From NCBI GenBank assembly GCA_947165275.1, contig CAMUZQ010000025.1, positions 1-33,575 of the forward strand: a DNA stretch of 33,575 nucleotides, in the 5' to 3' direction. The stretch comes from an uncultured Lachnospiraceae bacterium. GTDB lineage: Bacteria; Bacillota; Clostridia; Lachnospirales; Lachnospiraceae. Positions 8,500 to 17,511 of the stretch are shown here, piece after piece (position 1 is the stretch's first letter; each line of letters starts with the position of its first letter). The notes below the pieces were generated by a model. It was not told where the DNA came from. It made no database searches and saw only the letters and a program-made list of their open reading frames with translations. The position numbers and the translations under genes were made by a program.

Positions 8500-10218
8500 T
8501 TATTCGAGCTGGAAACGGCTTACGATGGACTTCATGCTCTCCGAACACTTCTCAGTCTCATCGACTATCTGCTCTGTATCAGATGAAAGAGCCACTATAT
8601 CCGTCGTCTTGTTTGCCACATCTGTAACTCCTCTTGCAGATTCACCTATGGTGCTGTTGATGCCGGATATGGAATCAGATACATCACTGATCGAATCCGA
8701 AAGAGCCGCGACCGCTTCATGTATGGAGGTCATATTCTCCTCAAATGCGCCTGCATCTGAAGCATAGCCCTCAGCCATGGCATCAAATTTCTCATAATCA
8801 GCCATCGCATTATTGTCTATGAAATCAAGGGTCCTTGTCAGGCACTGGCTCATGTTGTCTACAGAGGTATGTACCTCCGCAACTATGTCATTGATGCCGC
8901 TGACGGTATCAGAGGACTGTGTTGCGAGATGTCCGATCTCCTCAGCCACGACAGCAAAGCCTCTTCCAGCCTCTCCTGCCCTCGCAGCCTCGATCGAAGC
9001 ATTGAGAGCGAGCAGATTTGTCTGTCCTGCTATGCTCCTTATGGTGGCTGTGAGCTCATTGATCTTATCTACAGCCTTGCTCTGCTCTATGGCCTCGTCC
9101 GACTGCCTCTTCACATCAGAGAATATATTCTTTGCATTGGCAATGGACTCCTGTACATCCTTACGTATCCCCTCGGCCTTATTTTTGATCTGGACCGCAT
9201 TTGTAGCCCCCTGCTCCGAAAGCTCATTGATCTGATCGGCATTCTGGACCATTGTCGCCACATTGAGATTGATGGCGTCCGTAGCATCCGCAGCCTCCTG
9301 CATTCCTGCCGCAAGCTCCTGGGATGTGGCCGAGTTGTCGGCTGAATTGTCATTGAGCTTGACTGTCGTATCCTTAAGCTGGTCTATGATCTCGGTAAGC
9401 CTTTCACCGGAGCCGCCGATCTCACCGACAACTGTCCTCAGCACCTTGCGCAGGGCTCCTATGTCACGGGCTATGATACCGATCTCATCACGTCTGCATA
9501 CAACAGTCCTTGCCTTATCATTATGTCTGAGATCAAGCCTTGCGGAATCCTCCAGGATCTCCGTAAGCACGCCCATGGGACGGAGGAGATATCTGGCCAT
9601 AAATGACATAAGGACAGCCAGGATCACAAAGCAGATGGCTATTATCACGATCGCCTTGAAGGTCGTCTCGTTTATCGGCGCAAATATATCCTTCTCATCC
9701 ACCGTGATGATGAGCATCGTCCTGGTGGTCTGCACATAAAAGGCTGCATATTTTTTTGCGCCCTTATATGTATATTCTATGATGCCGGGCTCGGGAATCT
9801 CGCCGGCATTGATCCTTGTAAGCAGGCTCTTCACCGCATCATTTTCCACAGGCTGTCCTATCTTCTCAGGCGTGGGATGATAAAGCATGATGCCGCTGCC
9901 GTCCACTGCATAGGCGTAGCTGGAATCAGCATGCTCAAGCTTGATATCACCTATGAGCTCCTCCAGTATTCCCGGAGATGCCTTTATCTGTACTGCCTTG
10001 GCATCCATAAGATTACCGCCGATACGGACCATGGTCAGAAGGTCATTCTGCACAGTGTCCTTGTAATTAGCCCTGAATTCAACGATATTGACCACCTCGG
10101 CAACTATGGCTATGACAAGCATTGCCGCTATGACGCCGACCACAACAAGACTCGCCAGAGATCTCATCCCGGTAAGCTTCTGTTCCTGTTTTTCCTCTCC
10201 CTGTTTCTTCACCGCCAT
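8500..10218 (-). CDS. Methyl-accepting chemotaxis receptor
   Basis: A 572-residue transmembrane receptor that would sense an extracellular ligand and control CheA. A short Lys/Gln-rich cytoplasmic tail precedes TM1 (about residues 20-44). An outer sensor region of about 140 residues has a dCache-like look ([25 protein letters not shown]). TM2 is at about 187-210, then HAMP, then a long coiled-coil signalling domain. The hairpin tip [18 protein letters not shown] at 399-416 and [11 protein letters not shown] are near-consensus, so CheA/CheW coupling is expected. No C-terminal tethering pentapeptide for methylation enzymes is present. Ligand unknown. AGGGG eight bases before the ATG supports the start. 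It sits between miaB and mutS, usually near neighbours, with what look like its own promoter and terminator. It implies the organism is motile or has a chemosensory array. Confidence 0.95.
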   Translation of the reverse strand: MAVKKQGEEKQEQKLTGMRSLASLVVVGVIAAMLVIAIVAEVVNIVEFRANYKDTVQNDLLTMVRIGGNLMDAKAVQIKASPGILEELIGDIKLEHADSSYAYAVDGSGIMLYHPTPEKIGQPVENDAVKSLLTRINAGEIPEPGIIEYTYKGAKKYAAFYVQTTRTMLIITVDEKDIFAPINETTFKAIVIIAICFVILAVLMSFMARYLLRPMGVLTEILEDSARLDLRHNDKARTVVCRRDEIGIIARDIGALRKVLRTVVGEIGGSGERLTEIIDQLKDTTVKLNDNSADNSATSQELAAGMQEAADATDAINLNVATMVQNADQINELSEQGATNAVQIKNKAEGIRKDVQESIANAKNIFSDVKRQSDEAIEQSKAVDKINELTATIRSIAGQTNLLALNASIEAARAGEAGRGFAVVAEEIGHLATQSSDTVSGINDIVAEVHTSVDNMSQCLTRTLDFIDNNAMADYEKFDAMAEGYASDAGAFEENMTSIHEAVAALSDSISDVSDSISGINSTIGESARGVTDVANKTTDIVALSSDTEQIVDETEKCSESMKSIVSRFQLE

Positions 10219-10258
10219 TTTTAATACCCCTTTTTATACATGATGTTTCCGAAGGTCA

Positions 10259-11662
10259 TCATCCATGACCGATTATCTTACCATTATAATAAAAACCCAT
10301 ACATTCATCAAGCGTCACCTGAAGCATATCCCCGACCTTCGCCGTCTCCTTCGGAAAGTGTACAACAAGATTCTGTGAGATACGGCCGGTGTACCTTGCA
10401 GGATCCTTTTCATCCTCTCCCTCGACAAGAACCTCCATTGTCCTTCCCTTAAACCTGGAAGCCTGTTCCCTTGACACTCTCTGCACGGTCTTGAGCACCC
10501 TGTCAAAGCTTTTCTGAACAAAGACCTTGTCAAGCTGCTCCATATCCGCGGCAGGAGTCCCGCTCCTTCGTGAATATTCAAAGGTAAACGCACCGTCAAA
10601 ACGCACCCTTTCGATGACATCGAGGGTATCCTCCACATCCCTTTCCGTTTCTCCGGGGAAGCCCGCTATTATATCCGTCGTGATGGATACATCAGGTATC
10701 TCCTTCCTGATCCTGTCTGCAAGCCCTATATACGACTCCTTGGAATAATGCCTGTTCATTTCCTTTAATATCCTGTCAGAACCGGACTGCAGAGGCAGAT
10801 GTATATGCCTTGCAATGATCTCATTTTCAGCTATTACATCTATGAGCTCATCGGAAAGATCCTTGGGATGCGACGTCATGAACCTCACCCTTCTTATCCC
10901 CGGAACAGAGGCTGCCTCCTTTAAGAGCATGGCGAAGCTGACCCTGGTATCAAGCCCCTTGCCGTAGGAATTCACATTCTGTCCCAGAAGCATCACCTCG
11001 ACAACCCCGTCTGCTGCAGCTCGTTCTATCTCCCTTATGATCTCCACGGGATCTCTGCTCCTTTCCCTGCCTCTCACATAGGGAACTATACAGTAGGAGC
11101 AGAAATTATCGCACCCGTACATGATGTTTATACCTGATTTGAAGCTGTATTTTCTTGCAGACGGCAGATCCTCAACGATCTCATCCGTCTCCTTCCATAT
11201 ATCGATTATCTGTGATCCGGAATCCAGCCTGTTAAACAAAAGCTCTGCGAATCTGAAGATATTATGAGTGCCGAAGATTATATCCACATAGGCATAGCTG
11301 CCGCGGATCCTTTCAACCACATGCTCCTCCTGCATCATGCATCCGCAGACCGCTATGATCATCTCCTTTTTCTTTTCCTTATAGGATTTGCATACGCCAA
11401 GCCTCCCGTAGAGCCTCTTGTCCGCATTCTCCCTTACAGTGCAGGTATTATATACAAGAACATCAGCCTCCTCCTCGGAGGAAGCCTTTTCATATCCCAT
11501 TTTCTGTAGAGATCCTGCTATCTTCTCAGAGTCCTTCTCGTTCATCTGACAGCCGAAGGTGACCACCATATACTTAAGTCCCCTTCCTTCTGTCAGTACT
11601 CTCACCCTGTCCATATAATCCCGCTGCCTTGCGGATTCTTTTTCATTATTTGTCCCGGTCAT
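10259..11662 (-). CDS. miaB: tRNA-2-methylthio-N6-dimethylallyladenosine synthase MiaB
   Basis: MiaB is a radical-SAM methylthiotransferase that adds a methylthio group at C2 of i6A37 in tRNA, acting after MiaA. The 467-residue protein has the three domains in order. In the N-terminal UPF0004 domain, C38, C74 and C108 hold the auxiliary [4Fe-4S] cluster. The radical-SAM domain has C184-x3-C188-x2-C191 in YGCDNFCSYC. The C-terminal TRAM RNA-binding domain follows, ending FYYNGKIIGHG. The motif GRERSRDP after the SAM cluster favours MiaB over the ribosomal relative RimO or the threonylcarbamoyl-A enzyme MtaB. The N-terminal 30 residues are charged and longer than in many homologues. Its ATG overlaps the cyclo-ligase stop by four bases. 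Confidence 0.96.
   Translation of the reverse strand: MTGTNNEKESARQRDYMDRVRVLTEGRGLKYMVVTFGCQMNEKDSEKIAGSLQKMGYEKASSEEEADVLVYNTCTVRENADKRLYGRLGVCKSYKEKKKEMIIAVCGCMMQEEHVVERIRGSYAYVDIIFGTHNIFRFAELLFNRLDSGSQIIDIWKETDEIVEDLPSARKYSFKSGINIMYGCDNFCSYCIVPYVRGRERSRDPVEIIREIERAAADGVVEVMLLGQNVNSYGKGLDTRVSFAMLLKEAASVPGIRRVRFMTSHPKDLSDELIDVIAENEIIARHIHLPLQSGSDRILKEMNRHYSKESYIGLADRIRKEIPDVSITTDIIAGFPGETERDVEDTLDVIERVRFDGAFTFEYSRRSGTPAADMEQLDKVFVQKSFDRVLKTVQRVSREQASRFKGRTMEVLVEGEDEKDPARYTGRISQNLVVHFPKETAKVGDMLQVTLDECMGFYYNGKIIGHG
10283..10311 (-). promoter_or_regulatory. Probable promoter of the chemotaxis receptor gene, inside the end of miaB
   Basis: TTGATG at 10306-10311, a 17-base spacer and TATAAT at 10283-10288 on the minus strand, ten of twelve consensus bases. 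It lies within the last codons of miaB, where the -10 box is read as Tyr-Tyr-Asn codons, so coincidence is possible. The predicted start near 10276 would give a leader of about 58 bases to the receptor ATG. It looks like a sigma-A promoter, not the sigma-28 type often used for motility genes. Confidence 0.55.
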
Positions 11663-12219
11663 AATCTTATTATCTCTTTTTCAGTAATGATCATATCCAT
11701 TTTTATATCGGTATCCTCAGTTTCAAACTCATCAGCAAGCTGACAGTCATAAGCAAGACAGACAAAAGGAATATCCCCGTATTTTACAAGGGATCTGTCA
11801 TAATACCCCTTACCGTGTCCTATACGGTTTCCTCTCCTGTCAGCTGCCACGCAGGGAACTATGATGATATCAGGTCTGACCTCTGCTCCGGGATTTCCGG
11901 TCATGGAAGGCTCCAGTATCCCGTATGCGCCGTATACAAGCTCCTCTGCCGGATCTGCCTGAACAAAAACCATCCCGCTGTCCGATACCACCTTTGGAAG
12001 GAATACACTTTTCCCCTCCCGGAAAGCCGCCTCCATAAGCTCTGCGGTCTGTACCTCATCCTTATATCCGCAGTACAGAAAGACAACAGAAGCCTCTCTC
12101 CATACTCCCTCCTGCCTCAGTCTCTCTGATATCCCACGGGATGCCTCCTGCCTGTATTCCGGACCCAGAGCCTCCCTCCGGTGCAAAGCCCGGGCTCTCG
12201 CTTCCGCCTTACTCCTCAT
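11659..12219 (-). CDS. 5-formyltetrahydrofolate cyclo-ligase
   Basis: This enzyme converts 5-formyl-THF to 5,10-methenyl-THF with ATP, returning a storage or inhibitory folate to the one-carbon pool served by FolD and formate-THF ligase elsewhere in this window. The 186-residue length is typical. An N-terminal Arg/Lys-rich helix (MRSKAEARARALHRRE) is followed by the folate/ATP region and the diagnostic GNRIGHGKGYYDR at 130-142. The start overlaps the end of proB by 11 bases; GAGGA eight bases upstream of the ATG supports it. It is followed directly by miaB, to which it is joined by an ATGA overlap. Confidence 0.94.
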   Translation of the reverse strand: MRSKAEARARALHRREALGPEYRQEASRGISERLRQEGVWREASVVFLYCGYKDEVQTAELMEAAFREGKSVFLPKVVSDSGMVFVQADPAEELVYGAYGILEPSMTGNPGAEVRPDIIIVPCVAADRRGNRIGHGKGYYDRSLVKYGDIPFVCLAYDCQLADEFETEDTDIKMDMIITEKEIIRL

Positions 12220-13075
12220 TTACAAAATCCTCGATGAAAAAGTCATGACTCTTATGTGCATGAATATAAGTGCCTATCTCAGCTCCGGACAGGATACGAT
12301 GTATATTGCCGAGGTCATCCGCATTTGCGATCACCATATCGCAGCCTGAGGCTGAGGCTATGCGTGCGGCGGAGATCTTGGTCGCCATCCCTCCGGTTCC
12401 CATCAGGCTGCCCGTGCTGCCTTTGGCAAATCTCTCCACTGTCCCGTCAAGCTCCATGATCTCCGGGATGAATTCCGCCTCTTCACTTTTATGAGGATCA
12501 TCGGTATAAAGCCCGTCTATATCCGACAGCAGGATCAGAAGGTCTGCCTCGATCAGGGCTGCGACTATGGCGGAAAGCGTGTCATTATCCCCGAATTCGA
12601 TCTCGTAGGTCGCTATGGTATCATTTTCATTTACCACCGGAACCACTCCGAGAGTCAGCAGCTCCTCAAAAGTATTCCTTGCATTGAAACGGTTCAGGTT
12701 GTCTACTATGGTATGCTTTGTCATAAGCACCTGCGCTGTCATCTGGTTATATTCCGAAAAGAGCTTCTGATACATCATCATAAGCCTGGCCTGACCTATG
12801 GCCGCTGCCGCCTGCTTAAGCTTAAGCTTTTCGTCCGGTCCCTCGCTCTTCTCTTTTCCGCTGTAATAGATCCCCCTTATATTGGCAGCCTTTAATCCGA
12901 CGGAAATAGCTCCTGAGGATACAAGGACCACGTCCTTTCCTCCGTTGTGCAGATCTGTAAGCTCCCTGACCAGCTTTTCCAGTCTCACAAGATCGGCTCC
13001 CCCTGTTTCACTGTGTGTGATGGAGGATGAGCCTATCTTTACCACGATGCGTTTTTTATCACTGAAATCCCTCAT
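12209..13075 (-). CDS. proB: Glutamate 5-kinase, short form without PUA domain
   Basis: ProB phosphorylates glutamate to gamma-glutamyl phosphate, the first step to proline. The 288 residues cover the amino-acid-kinase fold only: VKIGSS at 12-17, LVSSGAI at 51-57, the VVNENDT motif at 147-153, FGDND at 161-165, LLSDIDGLY at 182-190 and a GTGGMATKI segment. The C-terminal PUA domain of the E. coli enzyme (about 367 residues) is absent, as in other short-form ProB proteins. Residues about 66-84 (IRGIYYSGKEKSEGPDEK) look like a charged insertion relative to the usual loop. The usual partner proA is not next to it: the following gene is the folate cyclo-ligase. AAAGGA ten bases before the ATG supports the start. 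Confidence 0.93.
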   Translation of the reverse strand: MRDFSDKKRIVVKIGSSSITHSETGGADLVRLEKLVRELTDLHNGGKDVVLVSSGAISVGLKAANIRGIYYSGKEKSEGPDEKLKLKQAAAAIGQARLMMMYQKLFSEYNQMTAQVLMTKHTIVDNLNRFNARNTFEELLTLGVVPVVNENDTIATYEIEFGDNDTLSAIVAALIEADLLILLSDIDGLYTDDPHKSEEAEFIPEIMELDGTVERFAKGSTGSLMGTGGMATKISAARIASASGCDMVIANADDLGNIHRILSGAEIGTYIHAHKSHDFFIEDFVNEE

Positions 13076-13090
13076 AAAAACTCGATCCTT

Positions 13091-14683
13091 TCAAATAAAA
13101 ACCGGTCTGTTGTATTTTCTGATATAGGTCTCCGCAGCCTTCATCCCGTCTATGGCAGCAGACATTATCCCCCCTGCATAGCCTGAGCCCTCTCCTGCAG
13201 GATACAGCCCCTGTACGCCCTCGGACTGCATATTCTCATCTCTCAGGAGCCTTACCGGAGATGAGGTCCTTGCCTCCACACCTGCGAAAACCGTATCGTC
13301 ACTGTCGTAGCCCTTTATCTTCCTGCCGAAATCCGACATGGCCTCGATTATATCATCCGACACAAAGCCGGGCAAAACCTCCCTTAGATTTCCCATACCG
13401 TACCTGCCCCTGCACGAAGGCATCACCTCAGTGAAGCTTTCTGTGAGAGTACCCTTCTTGAAATCCCCGAACCGCTGACAGGGTATGGCTCCGTCGCACT
13501 CCTCAAAGGCCTTTTTTTCCAGCGCCCTCTGAAATCTCACACCGGCAAGAGGATCCTTCCCGTAGCCCCTGTAGTCATCCGGGTATATCGTGCAGACTAT
13601 GGCGGAGTTTGAATTCTCTCCGTCCCTTGCAGAATAACTCATCCCGTTAACGGTAAGCTGCCCCCTTTCGGATGAAGCATTCACCACATATCCTCCCGGA
13701 CACATACAAAAGGAATATACACCCCTGCCGTCGTCACAGTGGTATGTAAGCTTATAGCTTGCTTTTTCCTGATGCAGTGCCCCGTCGATCAAAGCCCTTC
13801 TGTGCTCCGCCCTTATACCTATGGCAAAGCCCTTTGCCTCCATGGCTATCCCCTTTTCAAAGAGCATCCTGTAGGTATCCCTCGCGGAATGCCCGGGGCA
13901 CAGAAAGAGAGCATCGCAGGGTATTACCCCTCCGCCCCTGCCGGTCACTACTATTCCGGTAATCCTGCCTTCCGATATGATCACATCCTCCAGCACACAG
14001 CCGAAATGCACTTCACCGCCCAGCTCTTCTATCTCAGCCCTGACAGACGGTATTATCTCTCTGAGTCTGTCTGTGCCTATATGGGGATGCTGGTCAGTGA
14101 GTATGGACTCGTCTGCTCCGTGCCTTACAAGGGTTTCCAGTATGAACCTTTTCCGGCCTTCCCTGTCCTTTATGCCCGTGCTCAGCTTTCCGTCAGAAAA
14201 GGTCCCTGCTCCGCCTTCCCCGAACTGAACATTGGAATCCTTATCAAGCACACCCGTCCTGAAGAATCTCTCTACATCCTCTGCTCTCTCGGATGCCCTT
14301 TTTCCTCTCTCATAGATCACAGGCCTGTATCCCTCATGAGCCAGCAGAAGCGAAGCGAATATCCCGGCCGGTCCGAAGCCCGTCACCACCGGACGTGATC
14401 CGCTCCCGGTTTTTCCGCGCTTCGGAAAGCTGTAGACTGCCTCCCTCAGGATCGATACATTACTCCTGTTGACCAGTTTTACTGTCCTTTCCTCATCACA
14501 GACGCTCACGGAAAGGGAATATACATCAACGATATTATTCTTTTTTCTCGCATCCCTGGATCTTTTAAGCACATTGAGCTCCAGCAGGTCATCCTCATTT
14601 ATTCTCAGTAGATGAGCCGCCTTATGTCTTACATGCTCCATATCCGATCCCGCCGGAACCCGCAGATCGCTTATCCTTATCAT
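13091..14683 (-). CDS. FAD-dependent dehydrogenase of the COG2509 type, function unknown
   Basis: A large flavoprotein, 530 residues from the chosen start. An N-terminal domain of about 90 residues with a small alpha-beta look precedes a Rossmann FAD-binding motif TGFGPAG at 101-107, whose strand ends at an acidic ribose-binding residue in VIYERG. A second conserved block is NVQFGEGGAGTFSDGKL. The C-terminal LYPAGEGSGYAGGIMSAAIDG binds FAD in this family. The substrate is not known. The open frame begins 12 codons upstream, but the ATG at 14681-14683 overlaps the previous stop as ATGA and has GGAGGGAG just before it, so I place the start there. The preceding gene is also a flavoprotein; the pair is translationally coupled. 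Confidence 0.88.
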   Translation of the reverse strand: MIRISDLRVPAGSDMEHVRHKAAHLLRINEDDLLELNVLKRSRDARKKNNIVDVYSLSVSVCDEERTVKLVNRSNVSILREAVYSFPKRGKTGSGSRPVVTGFGPAGIFASLLLAHEGYRPVIYERGKRASERAEDVERFFRTGVLDKDSNVQFGEGGAGTFSDGKLSTGIKDREGRKRFILETLVRHGADESILTDQHPHIGTDRLREIIPSVRAEIEELGGEVHFGCVLEDVIISEGRITGIVVTGRGGGVIPCDALFLCPGHSARDTYRMLFEKGIAMEAKGFAIGIRAEHRRALIDGALHQEKASYKLTYHCDDGRGVYSFCMCPGGYVVNASSERGQLTVNGMSYSARDGENSNSAIVCTIYPDDYRGYGKDPLAGVRFQRALEKKAFEECDGAIPCQRFGDFKKGTLTESFTEVMPSCRGRYGMGNLREVLPGFVSDDIIEAMSDFGRKIKGYDSDDTVFAGVEARTSSPVRLLRDENMQSEGVQGLYPAGEGSGYAGGIMSAAIDGMKAAETYIRKYNRPVFI

Positions 14684-15855
14684 AACAGACTCCCTCCTGC
14701 CATACTTCCCGTGGCCCATGCAAAATGCAGATTATACCCTCCGCAGATCCCGTCTGCATCCAGAAGCTCCCCAACCGCATATATCCCTTTATGTCCGGTC
14801 AGCATGCAGCTGTCATCTATACTGTCCATGGGTATCCCCCCGGCTGCAGTCTGAGCTCTGGAAAAGTCCCTCGTCATATCCGGCGACAGCTCATAGATAT
14901 GATGCTTTACATTAAGCACAAATTCCGTGATATGATTCTCCCGTCTGGTATCTATGGGATGAACAAGATAGTTTATGAGCTTCTTTGGGAAAAGCCCTGT
15001 CATAAGCTCCGAAAGCTTTCTTTCCGGAAACCTCTCCCGCCTTCTTATTATCTCCTCCGTAAACTCCTCATCTGAATAAACAGGCAGAAAATCGGTTTCA
15101 ATATAGGCCCTTTCTCCCCTTCCGAGGATCCTGCAGGCCTGTCCGGATATGTCCATGGCGCAGATCCCGGAAAAACCTGTCTCAAAAGGCTGAAGCTCCC
15201 CCGCAGAGCACTCCTCCACAACCCCTTCTTCATTGATAAGTCTGAGGAAAGCCTCGCAACGGACTCCCCTGAGTGAGGACAGATCTTCCTTCAGTATGAG
15301 CGGCGTGAGCGCCGGATAGATGTCAGTCAGTCCGATCCCAAGCTTTTTTACTATGCCGTATCCGGACCCGTCGGAGCCTGTCCTTTTGGACACACAGCTG
15401 CCGCAGGCTATTATCACACGGTCATAGCTCATTTTATTCACTTTTCTGTCTCCGGACAGCTGTATCTCATCACAGTCATATATGATCCTTACCCCCAGAC
15501 GCTTTAACTCAAGCATCAGTGCGCTTTTCACGGATTCCGCCGTATCCGTATAGGGATATATGCAGCCCCGTCTCTCTCTGTGTTTTATCCCGAGTTCCTC
15601 AAAGAAGCTTATGCATGCACGGGTATCGAATCTTTCAAGGATCCTGCCGATCCTGCCTGAAGAGTCAGAGGAAGAATGGAAGCATGAGGGCTCCATCCTG
15701 AGATTGGTAAAATTGCATTTGCCGTTTCCGGTTATGAGTATCTTATTCGCCGCGCTTTCCCTGTGCTCATATACCACAACACTGTCACCCTTCCGTGCTG
15801 CGCATATCGCCGCCATTATCCCCGAAGCGCCGGCTCCTATTACCGCCGTAACCAT
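14680..15855 (-). CDS. HI0933-like flavoprotein (BaiN/YhiN family oxidoreductase)
   Basis: A 391-residue FAD protein of the HI0933-like family. VIGAGASG at 5-12 is the dinucleotide loop, TGNGKCNFTN at 42-51 is the family hallmark, and the C-terminus has AVGELLDADGICGGYNLHFAWATG. Most homologues have no assigned substrate; one clostridial member (BaiN) has been linked to bile-acid reduction, but that cannot be transferred from sequence alone. GAGGG six bases before the ATG supports the start, ten bases after the flippase gene. It overlaps the next flavoprotein by four bases. Confidence 0.9.
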   Translation of the reverse strand: MVTAVIGAGASGIMAAICAARKGDSVVVYEHRESAANKILITGNGKCNFTNLRMEPSCFHSSSDSSGRIGRILERFDTRACISFFEELGIKHRERRGCIYPYTDTAESVKSALMLELKRLGVRIIYDCDEIQLSGDRKVNKMSYDRVIIACGSCVSKRTGSDGSGYGIVKKLGIGLTDIYPALTPLILKEDLSSLRGVRCEAFLRLINEEGVVEECSAGELQPFETGFSGICAMDISGQACRILGRGERAYIETDFLPVYSDEEFTEEIIRRRERFPERKLSELMTGLFPKKLINYLVHPIDTRRENHITEFVLNVKHHIYELSPDMTRDFSRAQTAAGGIPMDSIDDSCMLTGHKGIYAVGELLDADGICGGYNLHFAWATGSMAGGSLL

Positions 15856-15864
15856 CCGGATCCC

Positions 15865-17511
15865 TCACAGGAAGCCGAAGCTCTTTGCAAATCTGACTAT
15901 CTTACCGCCCATGGGCACATCATAGAGCTCATCCTCTCTGACCGCCCCGAATTTGAGAATACAGGCAAAATAGACAACCATGCCGACCGCTATCGGTATC
16001 ATGGTCTGGATCAGATATCCCGCAAAGAGGGAAAGGATCTTCCAGACAAGGAAAATGACAACACCCATGATCCCCGCAGACAGCGCAGGTATCAGGAAGG
16101 TACGCCCCTTCTCCTGCCTGTAGGATATGGTATGCTTAAGTGACAGGCTGTTTAAGAGACACATGCTCAATGAAAAAACTATCGTCGAAATTACCACAGC
16201 ATATATTCCCAGATCGGTATAGTACATGAGGGCTATAAGTGAGGCAATATGGAGCACAAGTGATATGGCCGCGTTCTTTACGGGAAGGTTCATCCTTCCG
16301 ATCCCCTGGAGCATTCCGTTTGTAAGAGTGGAGGCCGAATAGGTCATGACTGTGACAGCCCCGGCCCTTATCAGCGCCGCCGCAAGATCCGCCTCTCCGG
16401 CAAAAAGAAGGTTTATCACCGGATCGGCCAGGACAAAAAGACCTATGGCACAGGGAAAAGAGATTATAAGTGTAAATCTCATCGCTGCGCTTATCCTTTT
16501 TCTTGCCCCCTTTTTATTGTCAGATGCGATACAGGAGGCAAGGGCCGGCACAGCCGAAGCGGACATGGAGTTTGCAAGCGCTATGGGCACGTTTAACAAA
16601 AGCTTTGATTTGCCTGTATATACACCCCAGATAGCGGTTTTCTCGGCACCGAAGCCTTTTGCCTCCATCATCCGGTTGAATATGAAATTATCCAGGATAT
16701 CATTGATATTATATATGGCAGTGGAAAGGATGACCGGCAGCACTGTCATCAGGATAAGACGCATGACCATGCCGTAGCTCTCCTCATATCTTGTATCATC
16801 ATCTTCGAATCTTTTTTTAAGCCTGTTGGCTACAAGGAAATACAGAAGCACCAGAAAGACAAGCGCCGTAAATGCCCCGACACTCGTCCCGAGAGTACTG
16901 CCCGCCGCCCCGTATGCATAGGACAGATCCTCATTTCTCAAAAGCGCGGCTGTCTTCATTCCGTAATCAAAAAGAGCCTTTGCCGCAATGATGCTTACGA
17001 CCGCATTTACTATCTGCTCTATTATCTGGGATACGGCTGTGGGGACCATGTTTCCCATTCCCTGAAAATATCCCCTGAAAACCCCCATTACCGCAACAAT
17101 GAGTAGAGTCGGCGCAAATATCCTGAGGGCGATGGCTGACAGGGGCTCAGACAGCAGCTCTGCCAGGATATTGGCTCCGAACAGCACCACAAGACCTGCC
17201 GTTCCGCCTGTTATAGCTGCAAACAGCAGTCCTCCCTTAAAGACCTTTGAAGCATTCCTGTATTGTCTGTTTGAAAGTCTTGCCGAGACCACCTTTGAAA
17301 TGGCAAGAGGCAGAGAATAGGACGAGATGAGCAGCATGATATTGTAGATATAATAAGCCGACGCATAATACCCGTTGCCCTTATCGCCGATTATGTTGGT
17401 CACCGGAATACGGTAGATCATACCGATGATACGGGTCACGAGCCCCGCCATTCCCAGCAGACCGCCCTGAACGATGAAGTTGCTTTTTTTAGTATTATCG
17501 GGACGTGCCAT
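15865..17511 (-). CDS. MOP-superfamily polysaccharide/lipid flippase (SpoVB/Wzx-like)
   Basis: A 548-residue integral membrane protein with about fourteen predicted hydrophobic segments. It begins with a basic stretch and FIVQGGLLGMAGLVTRIIGMIYRIP (residues 12-36), the typical opening of SpoVB/YtgP-type flippases of the MOP superfamily. These proteins move undecaprenyl-linked sugars or lipid II across the membrane. With mreB and PhoH-type housekeeping genes nearby but no glycosyltransferases, a wall-precursor or general role is more likely than a capsule-specific one; this is inference. Its ATG follows the lipoprotein stop with zero bases between (TAGATG) and has only AAGG about 13 bases upstream, so translation probably depends on ribosomes finishing the lipoprotein gene. 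Confidence 0.88.
   Translation of the reverse strand: MARPDNTKKSNFIVQGGLLGMAGLVTRIIGMIYRIPVTNIIGDKGNGYYASAYYIYNIMLLISSYSLPLAISKVVSARLSNRQYRNASKVFKGGLLFAAITGGTAGLVVLFGANILAELLSEPLSAIALRIFAPTLLIVAVMGVFRGYFQGMGNMVPTAVSQIIEQIVNAVVSIIAAKALFDYGMKTAALLRNEDLSYAYGAAGSTLGTSVGAFTALVFLVLLYFLVANRLKKRFEDDDTRYEESYGMVMRLILMTVLPVILSTAIYNINDILDNFIFNRMMEAKGFGAEKTAIWGVYTGKSKLLLNVPIALANSMSASAVPALASCIASDNKKGARKRISAAMRFTLIISFPCAIGLFVLADPVINLLFAGEADLAAALIRAGAVTVMTYSASTLTNGMLQGIGRMNLPVKNAAISLVLHIASLIALMYYTDLGIYAVVISTIVFSLSMCLLNSLSLKHTISYRQEKGRTFLIPALSAGIMGVVIFLVWKILSLFAGYLIQTMIPIAVGMVVYFACILKFGAVREDELYDVPMGGKIVRFAKSFGFL

Noticed and set aside
14684-14719. Twelve extra codons at the start of the COG2509 flavoprotein
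   Set aside because: The ATG at 14683 overlaps the upstream stop as ATGA and has GGAGGGAG before it, a better start.
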